The notes under the pieces: model-generated | Told to the model about the DNA's origin: nothing | Seen by the model: only the letters and a program-made list of their open reading frames with translations | Databases searched by the model: none | Shown here: positions 33,779-44,290 of the stretch, in pieces | Numbering within the stretch: position 1 is the first letter of the stretch | Layout: the number at the start of each line of letters is the position of its first letter | Position numbers and translations under genes: made by a program | Assembly (NCBI GenBank): GCA_914767885.1 | Contig: CAJZBQ010000045.1 | Location: forward strand, 699,136-763,135 | Reading direction: 5' to 3' | Source of the DNA: Blepharisma stoltei | Taxonomy: Eukaryota > Ciliophora > Heterotrichea > Heterotrichida > Blepharismidae | DNA: 64,000 bases

Positions 33779-34247
33779 TTTTTCAACAGTATGATGCAAT
33801 AGAGATGGTGAAGAGAAAATAGCAGTTTCTTTGATTTAATTGAGATAATAATCAATTATTAGAAAATTTAAGCAGAAAGCTTGACTTGATAAAAATAGAA
33901 ATTGTTCAATGGGGAGGGAACAAAAAATATTTTCTTACAACCTCAAATAAAGCAAGGAGACTTGGATGATTTCTCAAAAAATCACTTTTTTACTTAATTC
34001 TCCTTTAAGAAAAAAAGATTCATAATTCTTTGGCTTAATTCTCCCCAAAAGTCATTTAAATAAAAACTCCATTATGTATCCATATTCTAAAATAATTAAT
34101 AATTGGAAATTGATATTAAACTTTTATATATATTTCAAGTACGCATAAAAATTGTCAATATAATAACACTAATATAAATAGATTTATTTAAAACAATTGA
34201 ATGATTTCGCTTCAAATTGAATTATTATAGAATGCTATTAAGTTATC

Positions 34248-35165
34248 ATGTCATCTAAGTTTGTAAAACTTGCTCTTATAGGGAGTGCAGCAATAATTGG
34301 TGTCTCTTCTTTGCTTTATTACTACCAAAATGACATGATTTATATTCCAAATTACCCTTCAAGAGAATATCGATCTCCAGATAATAATCCAGATGGATAC
34401 AAAACTCCTTCAGAAAGAAACATTCCTTATAAAGACATTCATCTTAAAACAAGTGACGGAGAAACCCTTCACTGCTGACTCATGCTGCAAGAAAGCCGTG
34501 ATGTTCCAACTATTTTGTTTTTCCATGCCAATGCTGGAAACATGGGGATGCGTATGGACGTCATTGAGCAGTTTTACAAAGAAATTGGAGTCAATGTTTT
34601 CATAATTTCTTATAGAGGCTATGGAAAATCTACTGGAAAGCCAAGTGAAAAAGGTTTACAATCGGATGCAGAAGCGGCTGTTTCTTATTTATTCAATGAG
34701 GATTTGATATTAAACAAAAAGAAAATTTTCATTTATGGAAGCAGCCTTGGAGGAGCTGTCGCAATTTTTACAGCGTGGAAATTTCAAGGTCTTCCTGTAA
34801 GATTTATTTAGTTTGGAGGGCTTATATTAGAAAACACATTTACAAGTTTGCCTAAGCTTGTAGATAAGCTAATGCCGGCTATCAGTTGGCTTAAATGACT
34901 TGTTTTGGCTAACTACTGGCCTAGTTTGAATAGAATTCAAGAGATAAAAATCCCTGTTCTATTCATATCAGGAGTAAGAGACGAGTTAATACCTCATGGA
35001 CATATGATTGAGTTAAAGCAAGCAGCAAGGCAAGCAAAATTTACTGATTGGGTACGTTTTATATAGAAACTTGTAAAGGACGGAGAACATAACACAACTT
35101 GGTGAAAGGCAGGACATAATTATCCAGTTTGAATCAGAGAGTTTATAAATAGATCAATAAATTAG
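34248..35165 (+). CDS. BEM46/ABHD13-type alpha/beta hydrolase with two 15-nt introns
   Basis: 295 residues after removing introns 34797-34811 and 35052-35066. A signal-anchor helix is at the N-terminus (KLALIGSAAIIGVSSLLYYY). Fold landmarks: FFHANAGNMG (oxyanion HG-like loop), IISYRGYGKSTGKPSE, nucleophile elbow YGSSLGGAVA (Ser near residue 165), acid SGVRDELIPH (Asp near 238) and His in DGEHNTTW (near 269). The Ser-Asp-His triad is complete. Relatives (BEM46, ABHD13, ABHD17) are membrane-tethered serine hydrolases; ABHD17 members remove palmitate, but no Cys-rich acylated N-terminus is seen here, so ABHD13/BEM46 is the closer guess. Confidence 0.92.
34797..34811 (+). other. 15-nt spliceosomal intron
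   Basis: gtaagatttatttag. Splicing joins FQGLP to FGGLILENTFTSL and removes an in-frame TAG. Confidence 0.9.
35052..35066 (+). other. 15-nt spliceosomal intron
   Basis: gtacgttttatatag. Splicing joins KFTDW to KLVKDGEHNTTW and removes an in-frame TAG. Confidence 0.9.
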
Positions 35166-35224
35166 CTAAAGCATCTGAAATGGCTCGGAAATTTCATCAA
35201 TAGATTAATAAATACATTAGATAA

Positions 35225-36205
35225 ATGTCGATTTCCTTTTTTCCAGTAATTAATGAAAGCCAAGATCATTGGGTCCCTTGGAATCGTTTCAATAAACGGG
35301 CCATACTAGTTGAACCATCTCGAATTGCACGATTTTCAAATTCACGATCTCCTCCTCAATCTCCTATGATGAAAAGCCAATTATCTTCTTTTCAAAACTC
35401 TCCAACAAGAAAAAACCAAAAAAGCTTGTTCTTCCCAACTCCAGAGCCAAGCTTCTCAGATGCTTTACCATACCAAGCATTGGAAGGGCGACCAAAAACA
35501 GCTATATTTAAAGAAAAAATAAGAATGTCAGCACATTCGCAGATAAATGACGATTATTATAACTCACTCTCAAACGAAAATTACGACTCCAAACTAAAGT
35601 GCATGCTCAAACCGACAAAACTGAAATTTATACTAGCTCCCTCCTCCGTGAGTGAATAAAAAATCTTGTTTGCTCACGGAGGGGGGTTAATTTTTTTTTA
35701 AAAAAATTATATATCAAAAAAAACCTAATTCGCAAAAACTGGAAAACAAATATTAATTCAATTTGCAAAATTTGGTTTTAAAACCCAATTTGTTTATTAA
35801 AAACAAAATAACTTGAGATTTCATTATACTATACTAATTATTACTTATATATAATTTTTTTTTTCAAAAAAATTTTTGTTCACTCACGGAAGGTGGGTTT
35901 TTGGGCAAAAAATAGGGATTTTTCCAATGGTTTTGTTCGCTCAAGAAGGGGGAGGAGTAACGAAATTTGATCCTTCTAGGCTGCTCAGTCCTCAAAGAAA
36001 GCAAAAATTTTATCATTATCCTCAATCTTCAGAAAAGAAAACTGAAAAAAATTTAGGACCGATGCTTAAAGGAGTTAAAATTCAGCCATTTGGGCATCCT
36101 AGGGCACGCACTCAGAAGAGGCAGGCAAGGCCTAAAAAATTTTTGAAAAGTTGCTCTATGATTTCAACTGAAGAAATATTTGAGGTGAGCCAAACAATTT
36201 TGTAA
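35225..36205 (+). CDS. Basic Pro/Ser-rich protein of unknown function, split by a MITE-like IES
   Basis: 218 residues after removal of the 324-bp IES 35634-35957 (ATG 35225, TAA 36205). The sequence is low in hydrophobic residues and rich in S, P, K and R (SRSPPQSPMMKSQLSSF, FFPTPEPSFSDALPYQ), so it is probably disordered and a phosphorylation target. The join gives KLKFIL-TKFDPSRLLSPQR. The insertion length is a multiple of three, but it carries stops in this frame. No family recognised. Converges with the kinase copy 2, 63 bp between stops. Confidence 0.7.
35634..35957. mobile_element. MITE-like IES in the Pro/Ser-rich gene
   Basis: 324 bp: TAG-CTCCCTCCTCCGTGAG at left and CAAGAAGGGGGAGGAG-TAA (35958-35960) at right; the two triplets share TA. 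The core has the family words (TTGCAAAATTT, CTTGAGATTTCATTATAC, GTGGGTTTTTGGGC). Confidence 0.88.
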
Positions 36206-36268
36206 TAGTTAATCGTATTTTAAATTATAAATTTCATTGCGTTACTATCTAAAATTTATTATGTAGAT

Positions 36269-37739
36269 TTACTTTTTAGAGTTTTTCCTCACATCCTTTT
36301 TCCTGGGAGAATGCGTTTCTATTTTTTTGTTATGCAAACCTTGTTCCATTGGCTTGGCGGTGACCTTCAGGACTTTTCCGGGTCTTGCACTTTTCTTTCC
36401 CGGCTCATTAATCGCAGGAGACCTTTCCTCTTCAGACTCTGGGCTTAAGCTCGCGTCTCTTTCAAATCGATACTTATACAAGTGTTCAATAATCCTTACA
36501 CACCCTTTAAATAGCAATAAAACACATTGGTAAAATTTACAAAATTTGGGTGCTTGATTTAATGGAGGGAGTTCTAGTATAATGCGATATATGAACACTC
36601 GGCACACCAAATCAATTAATTTTTTAATGAATTATTCATAAAATCAGCAAAAATTCAAAAATATATATAGAAAAAAAATGGGCAGGCTTTTTATTACAAT
36701 CCAAAGGTGGAGAATTAGCGACCCCCACCTTCTTCTAGGATTTCTCCTCAAAATTCCTCTAATCAGCTTATGCCACGGTCTAGATACCGTATTTGGCAAT
36801 GGCTGATATTCACAATTCACAATTTTTCGAATGATTTCCTCTTGAGTTTCATATTCAAAGGGGTGAACTCCTGACAGCAGATAATAAAACATGCACCCTA
36901 TACTCCAAATATCTAGCACAGGATTTGCTCGATTATCTTCTTTAGTCAGTACTTCAGGCGCAATATAAAGCAAAGACCCAGCGTCACTTCTCTCACTATG
37001 AGCTCCTGCAAACATCCCAGCGATCCCAAAATCTACGATTTTAATTTGTGTTTTGGAGTCGTTTGAAAACAAAATGTTTTCAAGCTTCAAGTCCCTGTGG
37101 ATTATTTTCATATCGTGGCAGTATTTAATTGCTTCTACCATTTGGCAGCCTATATGATAGAGTTCATCTTCTGAAATTGGTCCATGCTCTTCTAGATATT
37201 GCTGCATCTCTCCACCACCGCAGTATTCCATGACAAAGCAGATTTTGTCTCTGAGGGGAAACGCATCGTAAAGCTGGACAATATTTGGGTGCCGTAGTCC
37301 TCTTAAAACGCCAATTTCAGCATAGACACGATTGACGTCGTCAGCTGAGATAAGGGAGTCTAAGGGGACAAACTTCAAAGCTGCAAGGTTTTTGTTTATT
37401 TTGTGCTCGTAGAGTCAGACTGAGCCAAATCCTCCTTCTCCTAGTTGTTTTATCGGCTCATATACCAAAATGCTTGAATCTTTTGAAAATTCTTCGCCTC
37501 GTGATAGAAATAGTGGCTCATCTGGGTTTAAATAGTCTAAATCGTCATCAGAAAGCTCACCTCCTCCAGAATCAAATAGTTTGCATTTTGTATGACTGTC
37601 GACATCTAGCTTTTCTTTGCAATCTGAAACCAGCTCAGATAGGGTCATATGCCCATGAACAGTGACTTCGCATTTCTTATTTAAGTCTCCATTCAAAAAG
37701 ACGTTTACCTGAATTTAAAGTTACCCTATTTGATTCCAT
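36269..37739 (-). CDS. CAMK/AMPK-like protein kinase with N-terminal ubiquitin/DCX-like domain (copy 2)
   Basis: 411 residues after removing a 16-nt intron (37709-37724) and an IES (36502-36720). It matches copy 1 (20442-21803) throughout: VNVFLNGDLNKKC, DSGGGELSDDDLDYLNPDE, GEGGFGSV, LAALKF, HRDLKLEN, DFGIAGMF, SLLYIAPEVL, DIWSIGCMFYYLLSG. The C-lobe join RRRWG-CVRIIEHLYKYRF aligns with KRWGMLRISEHLYKYR of copy 1, which has no insertion there. The tail is acidic then Lys-rich. The two copies do not share intron positions: copy 1 has a C-terminal intron, copy 2 an N-terminal one. Probably an active Ser/Thr kinase. Confidence 0.93.
36502..36720. mobile_element. IES in kinase copy 2, flanked by ACCC
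   Basis: 219 bp between ACCC at 36502-36505 and 36721-36724 (GGGT on the gene strand). AT-rich, no clear inverted repeat. The paralogue provides the uninterrupted reference sequence. The length is a multiple of three, but it carries in-frame stops. Confidence 0.82.
37709..37724 (-). other. 16-nt spliceosomal intron
   Basis: gtaactttaaattcag on the minus strand. It lies after the fifth codon; splicing joins MESNR to VNVFLNGDLNKK and puts an ATG in frame. Confidence 0.85.
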
Positions 37740-38000
37740 GACTTAGATTTTCTTATGTTTAATTTCTATTTTTCAGGATTTTTCAAACAAATACAATTTA
37801 AATTTTATTATCCTAAACTTATATGGCCGATCCATTTCTCCTTCTCTTCAAAGCATTTTCCCAGCTCTCGGTACGATAAGTCTCCATAAAATTTAAATTT
37901 ATAAGATTCTTCTCTCAAAAAAAAAATAAGGGAGTTTTGATAATTATAAAGATATTCAAAAAAAAATAACATCATCTCTATAAAATGGTGATATAAATAA

Positions 38001-38963
38001 ATGCAGTATAACCATTTCATCGTTGAATGTCCTCGAATTACTAAGACCAACTGTGGGGTTTGTTTAGAGGCAATTCATAAAACTGATATAAGAATAAAGA
38101 TTTGGCATTATGAGAAGTCAGAGTTTTACCATCTTGAATGCTACAAACCGAAACTGCAACAGTATATAAGCTCTCGGCATATAACAAGCTATCTCAAAGG
38201 GGAGTACGCAGAAAAGTTTCAAAGCTGATTGAACGAGTGAAATTTAAAATTTCCTCCATTGGACAAGCCGTCTCATTTTCCGCCGAAACTGATAAAACAT
38301 GTTGAATCTCAGCAGTCAAGGCGAAAACGTTCTTGGCTTGAAATTTTTAAATTCCTTCGTCCAAGAGAAGTTCTGAATTCTATAGCTTTTGTCAATAAAG
38401 AATTTTATCATCTTACCTGGGACCAAGAACTCTGGCGCCACTATTGCATAATTTTTTTTGATGTCCAAGCTTCTATTGTTGACTGGCGAGCGTACTATTG
38501 CACTTTGTCCTTGCAAGCGTGTTTCGGATGTAAAGCAATAATTCAAGACTCGGAATTTCACCGTTGCCCTCTCCTTAATAAGCCCTTATGCAAAAAGTGC
38601 AGAAGACAGGATTCGAAATTCAAAGTTTACCATAAAAATGCGATTTTTTCCAAGTATGGGATCAACCCGAATGTGTTAAATCTTGAATATGTTCCTGGAT
38701 TTAACAATCGGAAGGTGACCTATCATTTTATGATTGAAAAAGCGTTGTATAGTTTTAGGGAAAAGAATAAAGAAGTCATTTTAGCGTATTTTAGGAAGCT
38801 AAAAGGCTTTGACGACCTTTTGAAAATAGTTGAAGAAATAGATTTAGCAAATATGGATGCTAAGGATAATTGGCATCTACCTAACTATGACCAGAAAATT
38901 CAGCACTCCTTGTATCCTAGGGTTTTTAATTATAGCTTATTTTATAGTATCTATAGAGTTTAA
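38001..38963 (+). CDS. F-box-like protein with an N-terminal PARP-type zinc finger
   Basis: 320 residues, ATG 38001, TAA 38963. Residues 18-50 carry C-x2-C ... H-x2-C (NCGVCLEAI, FYHLECYKP), the ligand pattern of PARP-type fingers that bind nicked DNA. About residues 105-150 resemble an F-box (WLEIFKFLRPREVLN, SIAFVNKEFYHLTWDQELW). A second Cys cluster (CFGCKAI, HRCPLLNKPLCKKC) follows, then a helical C-terminus. F-box proteins bring substrates to SCF ubiquitin ligases; here that would link DNA or protein binding to ubiquitination, which is inference. Three TGA-encoded Trp near residue 75-80. No IES. Confidence 0.75.
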
Positions 38964-39746
38964 TGTCTCCTATGGGGGTAGACACCTCCTGCCGTCGTTG
39001 GGGTTTACATTTTTACCTAGGAAGGACTTTTAAAGAAGACCTCAAAAGGAGTCATTGGAAAGACGTCAACGCCAACTTTCCGGCTTCGACGGGGTTTTTA
39101 ATTATATCAGATCAAAAGAAGGAGGACTGAGGTCTCTTAAAGGCAAATCAGCTGCATAGTGGCATCTGTATGCTTAATGAATTTTTTTATAATTTAGTTG
39201 CTTTAATAAATTGCAAAACTTAAATAATTTTAAAAGAATTAGATATTAAGAGAGGAAGATTATAAAAACCAAATAAAACATAAAAACAGATTAGGATTAT
39301 ACTTATGAGGTTAATTGAATTCCCTTTTATTATTGCTTTGTTTTATTTCAAATTTGTTTGAAAAAGAAGTAATCATTATAGCATTTGCACTGCTATAGTC
39401 TGCTTTGGTGCATTCTTTTTAAAAGGCAACTTGGAGCTCTAGCGAGCCACCTAAAGGTGACGAGTTAACTCCAAGTTGGCAAAAGCACATATTTTTGACA
39501 TGGAGTTGATTTGTCACCTTTAGGTCTCTCCTCAGATCTAGTTGCCTGGAAAAGATTGCACCAAGGCAGACTATAGCAGTGCTCAAATTATGTCATTTCT
39601 TTCTGATAATAATAATTTTCCAATAACCCATGATGAATCTATTTATTCCACTAAAGATAAAAATTTATTAATAATCTCTCATTATCATATTTATTTGCCT
39701 AATTTATAAAAATATAAGCTATGACGAAATCATAAATATTAGCTTA
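38964..39746. other. Intergenic region with a fold-back repeat
   Basis: 38970-39120 has a GC-richer patch with a short inverted pair (GCCGTCGTTGG / CGGCTTCGACGG). 39387-39582 is the fold-back element listed separately. The rest is AT-rich spacer without coding signal. Confidence 0.5.
39387..39582. repeat. Fold-back element with about 90-bp arms
   Basis: The left arm GCACTGCTATAGTCTGC...GGCAACTTGG...CCTAAAGGTGAC is repeated in reverse complement at the right, ending GCAGACTATAGCAGTGC, with about 15-20 bp between the arms. No TIR tip typical of the other families is present. Probably a non-autonomous insertion. Confidence 0.75.
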
Positions 39747-41501
39747 TTATAAGTCCACGCGTGCTCGGCTACTCAATTCATTCAGTCTGCCAAACAAGTG
39801 ATTTAGATAAAAAAACAGCAGAATGATGCAAATAGTATTGAAAAGTAGCAAACTATTGACTGAATTCGGAGCTGAGTTCAAAATCATTTTAGTCTTTTGC
39901 CGATATGCTTTTAAGTCAACTTCATCGTACTTTGCGATTGGATGAATTTGCTTTTCAGGCTGTTTTTCAGCAGGAGAAGGCACATCTCCCAAACATTTTG
40001 CTCTAGCTGATTTAAGCCAATTTTCATGGTCAGCTGCAACATCAGTTTTTGATCTGCTCTCAATGGTTCCTTTAAACATTGTAGATTTCAAAAAATTAAT
40101 TGAGACTAAGCACCTGAAAATAGATTTATCGGCTCCATTGGCTGTGATATTTCACTCATCTTCGACAACAAAATAAGAGCTATAGGGAACATCTAATGCT
40201 TTGGACGACGTTTTTATTATTAAATTTCCATCAACCCATTTGTATACTTGTGTTCTGTGGCATCTTGTTGTCTTTGGACCTATTGAAGGGCCATTTATTT
40301 TGGTTCGGAATTTGATTTCTCTGGTCCAGCCTCCTAACTCTTCGTTTTCGACTCAGTTGGTGATCTCAAACTCAGTGTCTTTTCTTTCCATGCAATAGTC
40401 CTTAATAGGATAAGTAGCGTCGTCAGCAAAAAAGAGTTCAAAAAATTTTTTGGGGGTTATAGGTTAGGTTATTAAAATTTAGGCGTGAGCTATATTGGTG
40501 ACGCAGTCACCAAAGACTTCCTTCGGGAGGTTCTACAGCTTTTCGACTCCAGCTCAGAGAGTCTGTGCCACTTCCGGTACCTTCTGTTGACTCCTTGCAT
40601 TGAGGCTTCAGTCTTGAGTGTATGGCCTATGAATTTCTGCGGCCCTACTACAGGTGATTGGAAAATCTTGATTCCATAGATCATCTCCTTGGAGTCTATC
40701 GGGTGAAGAAGTGCTTTCCTTCGATAGCTACAGGAAAAAAAACTACTCCCCTGCGGCCTGAACCGAAACCCCTAGTTTCTAAGTAGAGGAACGTTTCCTC
40801 TGATCTAAGGACGTTGTGTAGTACCTCATTTCCAACCACAAAAAAAGCAGTCAAAACTTACCCAGATGCACATTCTTTGAGTCTGCACTTGATTCTCTGC
40901 TCGGAATCCGTCCCAGTTTGTCGTAGCCATAAAATCTGGACTGCTACGCCAAAAGGGCAGGTTGGCACTGCCGCCATTTTAATGCATATATGGGTTATAT
41001 AGGTAAAATGGCTTTAAGAGTTTCTGTCCTGTCGCCTTCATCTTCTGTAGGAAGCATAGTAATTCCTTCCTTTTCCTCTTCTTCTTGCGTTGGAGGTGGA
41101 TCTTCATCATCACTCCACACTCCTGTGTCTTGAGATTCATCACAATACCCCGAATTTCGTCATAGACTATAAATGAATTGAAATGCTTCATTTCTTCTCG
41201 TGAACGACCCAAAAAAGAATGATTTTTTGTTGGCACAGGCGATTTCTATGGAATTTGTGATTGAGCCTTTATGCCTACGAATTGCTATGACATCGCGGAA
41301 AGGAATGACCTGCTTAGTTTTAAAGCCCAAAATGTTGGCATAAAAACAAAGAAAATTGTCGGTACAGAATAGTCTGCCATGGATTAAAACCTTTTTCCTT
41401 AGCCCACAGCTAAAATCATCAAGGACATCTTCCTCATCTGGGAGCGAAAATAGAAGCCTTACGACTTGTTGAGAGTTCATACGTTGTGGTGCTCTCGACA
41501 T
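39747..41501 (-). CDS. GRAM-VASt (Aster/Lam-like) sterol-transfer protein, split by a SINE-like IES
   Basis: 404 residues after removing the IES 40458-40997 (ATG 41501). The GRAM domain spans about residues 10-115 (RLLFSLPDEEDVLDDFSC, VLIHGRLFCTDNFLCFYA, VIPFRDVIAIRR); an acidic linker follows; the VASt domain begins at the join (LPI-TPKKFFELFFADDATY) and runs through TREIKFRTKINGPSIGPKT and ALDVPYSSYFVVEDEW. A C-terminal helix (SLLLFNTICIILLFFYL) anchors it. This is the layout of yeast Lam/Ysp2 and animal GRAMD1/Aster proteins, which sit in the ER at contact sites and move sterols. Sterol specificity is inferred from the family. Without excision, VASt and anchor are lost. Confidence 0.92.
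40458..40997 (-). mobile_element. SINE-like IES in the GRAM-VASt gene, flanked by TATAGGT
   Basis: 540 bp between TATAGGT copies (40458-40464, 40998-41004). The minus strand starts TTAAAATGGCGGCAGTGCC, includes GACGGATTCCGAGCAGAG and GAATCAAGTGCAGAC, and ends with TTTGGTGACTGCGTCACC, CTCACGCC and an AT tail. It is the closest relative of the copy at 14536-15088. An alternative flanking repeat (GGGTTATA) would leave a stop, so TATAGGT is the functional junction. Confidence 0.88.
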
Positions 41502-41573
41502 TTATAAATAATTTCTTTTTAGCTAAAAATATTTTAAAACATATATTCTTCCTTGTTTATTTGTTATATGTTA

Positions 41574-43742
41574 TTAATTCACATCAGGCTTTATGATTTT
41601 CCCATGCCTCCACACATCTTTACTGGCTTTTCCATTTGGATAGGTTGTGACTCCTTCTCCATGCTTTTTGCCTTGATATCATCCTCCTTCATATTTCCTG
41701 CCATCTGGCCACTCTAAAACACCAAATCCATGCATCATGCCTACTGCTCACTGTCCTAGATAGCTCTTTTTATCTGGCCAGACATATCTCCCGACACCAT
41801 GCATATTGTTATCTTTTCATTCTCCTATATATTTGGTCCCTTCTTCTCATTCATAGATTCCAGCTCCATCTTTAAGATTGTCAAGGTAAGTCCCTATGTA
41901 TTTTGATCCGTCTTTTCAGACATTTCTTCCCCATCCAAATTGCTTATAGCTTATGCGCTGCTATTGATCGTTATTATTGAAGATTTAACTGTTACATTGA
42001 CTTGATGTCCTTTGCATCTTAGACTTGAACCATCATAATTTAAACAAGCATTCAGAGTTAAATATATAAGCTATATTATTCTAAGTTCATACTACTTATA
42101 ATTAAATGATTCTCCTCTCACTCTATATGAACAGTAGAGCAAATGGCTTAAGCCCAATTTTCGGGATCAAAACTGGCATTTAAAAATGGCTGGCAGACTG
42201 AAAAATAAGCAAGCCAATTTTTAAAATGGCATTTTTATAAAACTTATTTTAAATTAGGCTATCTTTAGTTTAGCATTGATGCATGAAGTTCTTAAAGCCA
42301 TTTATGAATTGACTCTAGCAAAATTAAAAATGACTATTTATGAAATCAAAAATTTGTTTAGCGGTGGTTAATTTTAAAGAAAGTATTATTATATTTACTC
42401 TGATTAATTGAACTTGCATTTACAAAGTTTGCAGTCATAGATGATAACTCTATATGAAGTTCTTACGCCTCATGTAAATGAACCCTAGCAATGTATTTTT
42501 GAAAGATATATTTTTTAAAATTAATTTTGTAATAATGCCATTTAAAAATAGGATCGTTTATTTTTCAACCTATTTTGCGTTTGCCAACAATTTTTTAACA
42601 AATCACTTTTGATCTCCAAAATTAAGCTTAAGCCATTCTAATTTTCATATAGAGCTTAACCAGAATCATTTAATTTTAAGTAATACAAAATGACAATAAA
42701 ATAGCGTAATGATGGTCCTTGTCTAAGATGTAGAAGACATCAATTCAATATAGCAGTTAAATTTCCCAATGATAAGGATTAATAAGGTGCATAAGTTATA
42801 TCATTTTTTCATTCTCCCTCATATGTATCTCCATCTGGTCAAATAGCTTTTCCTCTGCCATCTCTTAAGTTTCCATTTCATTCTCCAATATAAACTGTTC
42901 CATCTGGATATTTAAATTGTCTGTATTCTCTCAGATTCATTTCTCTATCTTGTACAGCTGAAATAGCTCGGCCAAGATTGGATTCAATTAATCGCTCTAC
43001 ATAGGTAAATCTTTCTTGAATTTCTTGGATTTTCTTTTGGTTTTTAGGGCTTGTTGGGGCAGATCTAGGACTATTCCTTGTTTGCTCATATTTATATCAT
43101 AGTCACTCTATAATATAAGTTACGGTATCCGTCTTTCACTTTTTCTTTCCAAAGAACTGCTCCTAAGCCTTCTAGATTTATTTTTTCTCCAATAAAAAAA
43201 TAATTAAGCCAATTTCCATCATACTTGTCGCCATCTAAAAAAATAAATTTTCCTCGACCCTCTGGTCTTCCCCATGATCAGTTTCCTTCATATCTAGAGC
43301 CATCCTGCCAAGACATAACCCCATGGCCATCTCGAAAAGAGCCTCTTCATTCACCAATATAAACCCCGCAATTAGGATATACCTTAGCTGGTCTTACCTC
43401 TCGATATAAAGGCGGAGATGAATGCTTGCTTAAATCATAAAACACTTCATTGCTGCCAAAATAAGGATAATGAGGTCTTTTTGCTCGTAAATGTTTTTTA
43501 AAATCTTGCCGCACTTTATAGGATCTTCATAGAGATTGAACTTTAATAAGATATGATTTTTTGTTTTTTATTAAATCAGAGTCAAGGGTGGTATTTTCCC
43601 CTAAAATTATTGACATGGTTTCTCTATAGCCTTGATGAGAGGAATATAAGTCCTATATAAAAAATACATTACTTCGGAGTTCAAGCTCAGTTTTATTTTC
43701 AATCCAGTTGCAGTCGCAGGTTCTGCATGATACCTGTCCCAT
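41574..43742 (-). CDS. MORN-repeat protein with two mini-introns and a TIR-bearing IES
   Basis: 430 residues after removing introns 43653-43667 (15 nt) and 43108-43123 (16 nt) and the IES 41951-42795. The N-terminus is MGQVSCRTCDCNW (possible acylation at Gly2 and Cys), then an IQ-like basic stretch (SLWRSYKVRQDFKKHLR) and about eight MORN repeats (VYIGEWRGSFRDGHGVM, RYEGNWSWGRPEGRGKF, VYIGEWNGNLRDGRGKA, KYIGEWKDNNMHGVGRY, KYEGGWYQGKKHGEGV). Nearly every repeat Trp is TGA. MORN repeats bind membranes or scaffold proteins and are common in cilia and basal bodies. The IES junction gives EGEWKNDISYKQFGWGRN. Sits 72 bp from the GRAM gene start, same strand. Confidence 0.92.
41951..42795. mobile_element. 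TIR-bearing IES in the MORN gene, flanked by TTAT
   Basis: 845 bp between TTAT at 41951-41954 and 42796-42799. Long imperfect terminal inverted repeats: both ends read CTTATGC..., then ATTTAACTG, TTGATGTC, CATCTTAGAC and ACCATCAT inward, about 90 bp in all. No coding capacity seen. The ends are unrelated to the CTCC family. Excision restores the MORN frame. Confidence 0.85.
43108..43123 (-). other. 16-nt spliceosomal intron
   Basis: gtaacttatattatag on the minus strand; splicing joins KDGY to QWLWYKYEQ and removes a stop. Confidence 0.88.
43653..43667 (-). other. 15-nt spliceosomal intron
   Basis: gtattttttatatag on the minus strand; splicing joins LELRSN to DLYSSHQGYRE and removes an in-frame TAG. 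Confidence 0.88.
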
Positions 43743-44290
43743 ATTTTTATTTTTTAAAATTCATAAATTGGCTAGGTCATTGCCTAATATATCAGACAAA
43801 ATTCAAGGCATGAATTTATTTAATTTATTTTAGGGGATTTAAAGGTTAAAGTTTTGGAATTCTTAATTTTTAATAGTAAAATATTATTTAATAGATTTTA
43901 AAGTGCTAATTATTCGGCTAGAAGAAGGAGTGCTTGCATTTTGCATTTGATTAATGCATATAAAGATATTTTTAGTAGATTTCAATATTTAGAATCCTTT
44001 TTACGATTAAAGATTCGCGATTAGAAATAATAAACCGCTTTATCCTAAAATAATTATTTGCATAACAGCTATTATAATTAAAATTTAAGTCATGCATTCC
44101 ATTTTTATCTGATGTCAGATACGAAAGGAGTATATAAAAATTGTTTACTTTAATCATATCAATTATCAATTTTTCAATATAAATCTACTTTTTTACCCCA
44201 GAGCATTGCTTTCCACTAATTAGATATCAAAAAGCTACCTTCCTAACTAAGTGCTTAAATAGGCCATTTAAAATAGTTTATAATAAAAAT
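43743..44290. other. AT-rich intergenic spacer
   Basis: About 550 bp between two divergent genes. No repeat or RNA gene recognised; promoters for both are presumably here but no motif stands out. Confidence 0.55.

Noticed and set aside
37808-38050. 80-codon minus-strand open frame
   Set aside because: Overlaps the well-supported F-box gene start, no homology, AT-driven composition rich in F/Y/L.
40458-41000. GGGTTATA as the junction repeat of the GRAM-VASt IES
   Set aside because: Joining there leaves an in-frame TAA; TATAGGT gives LPITPKKFFELFF.
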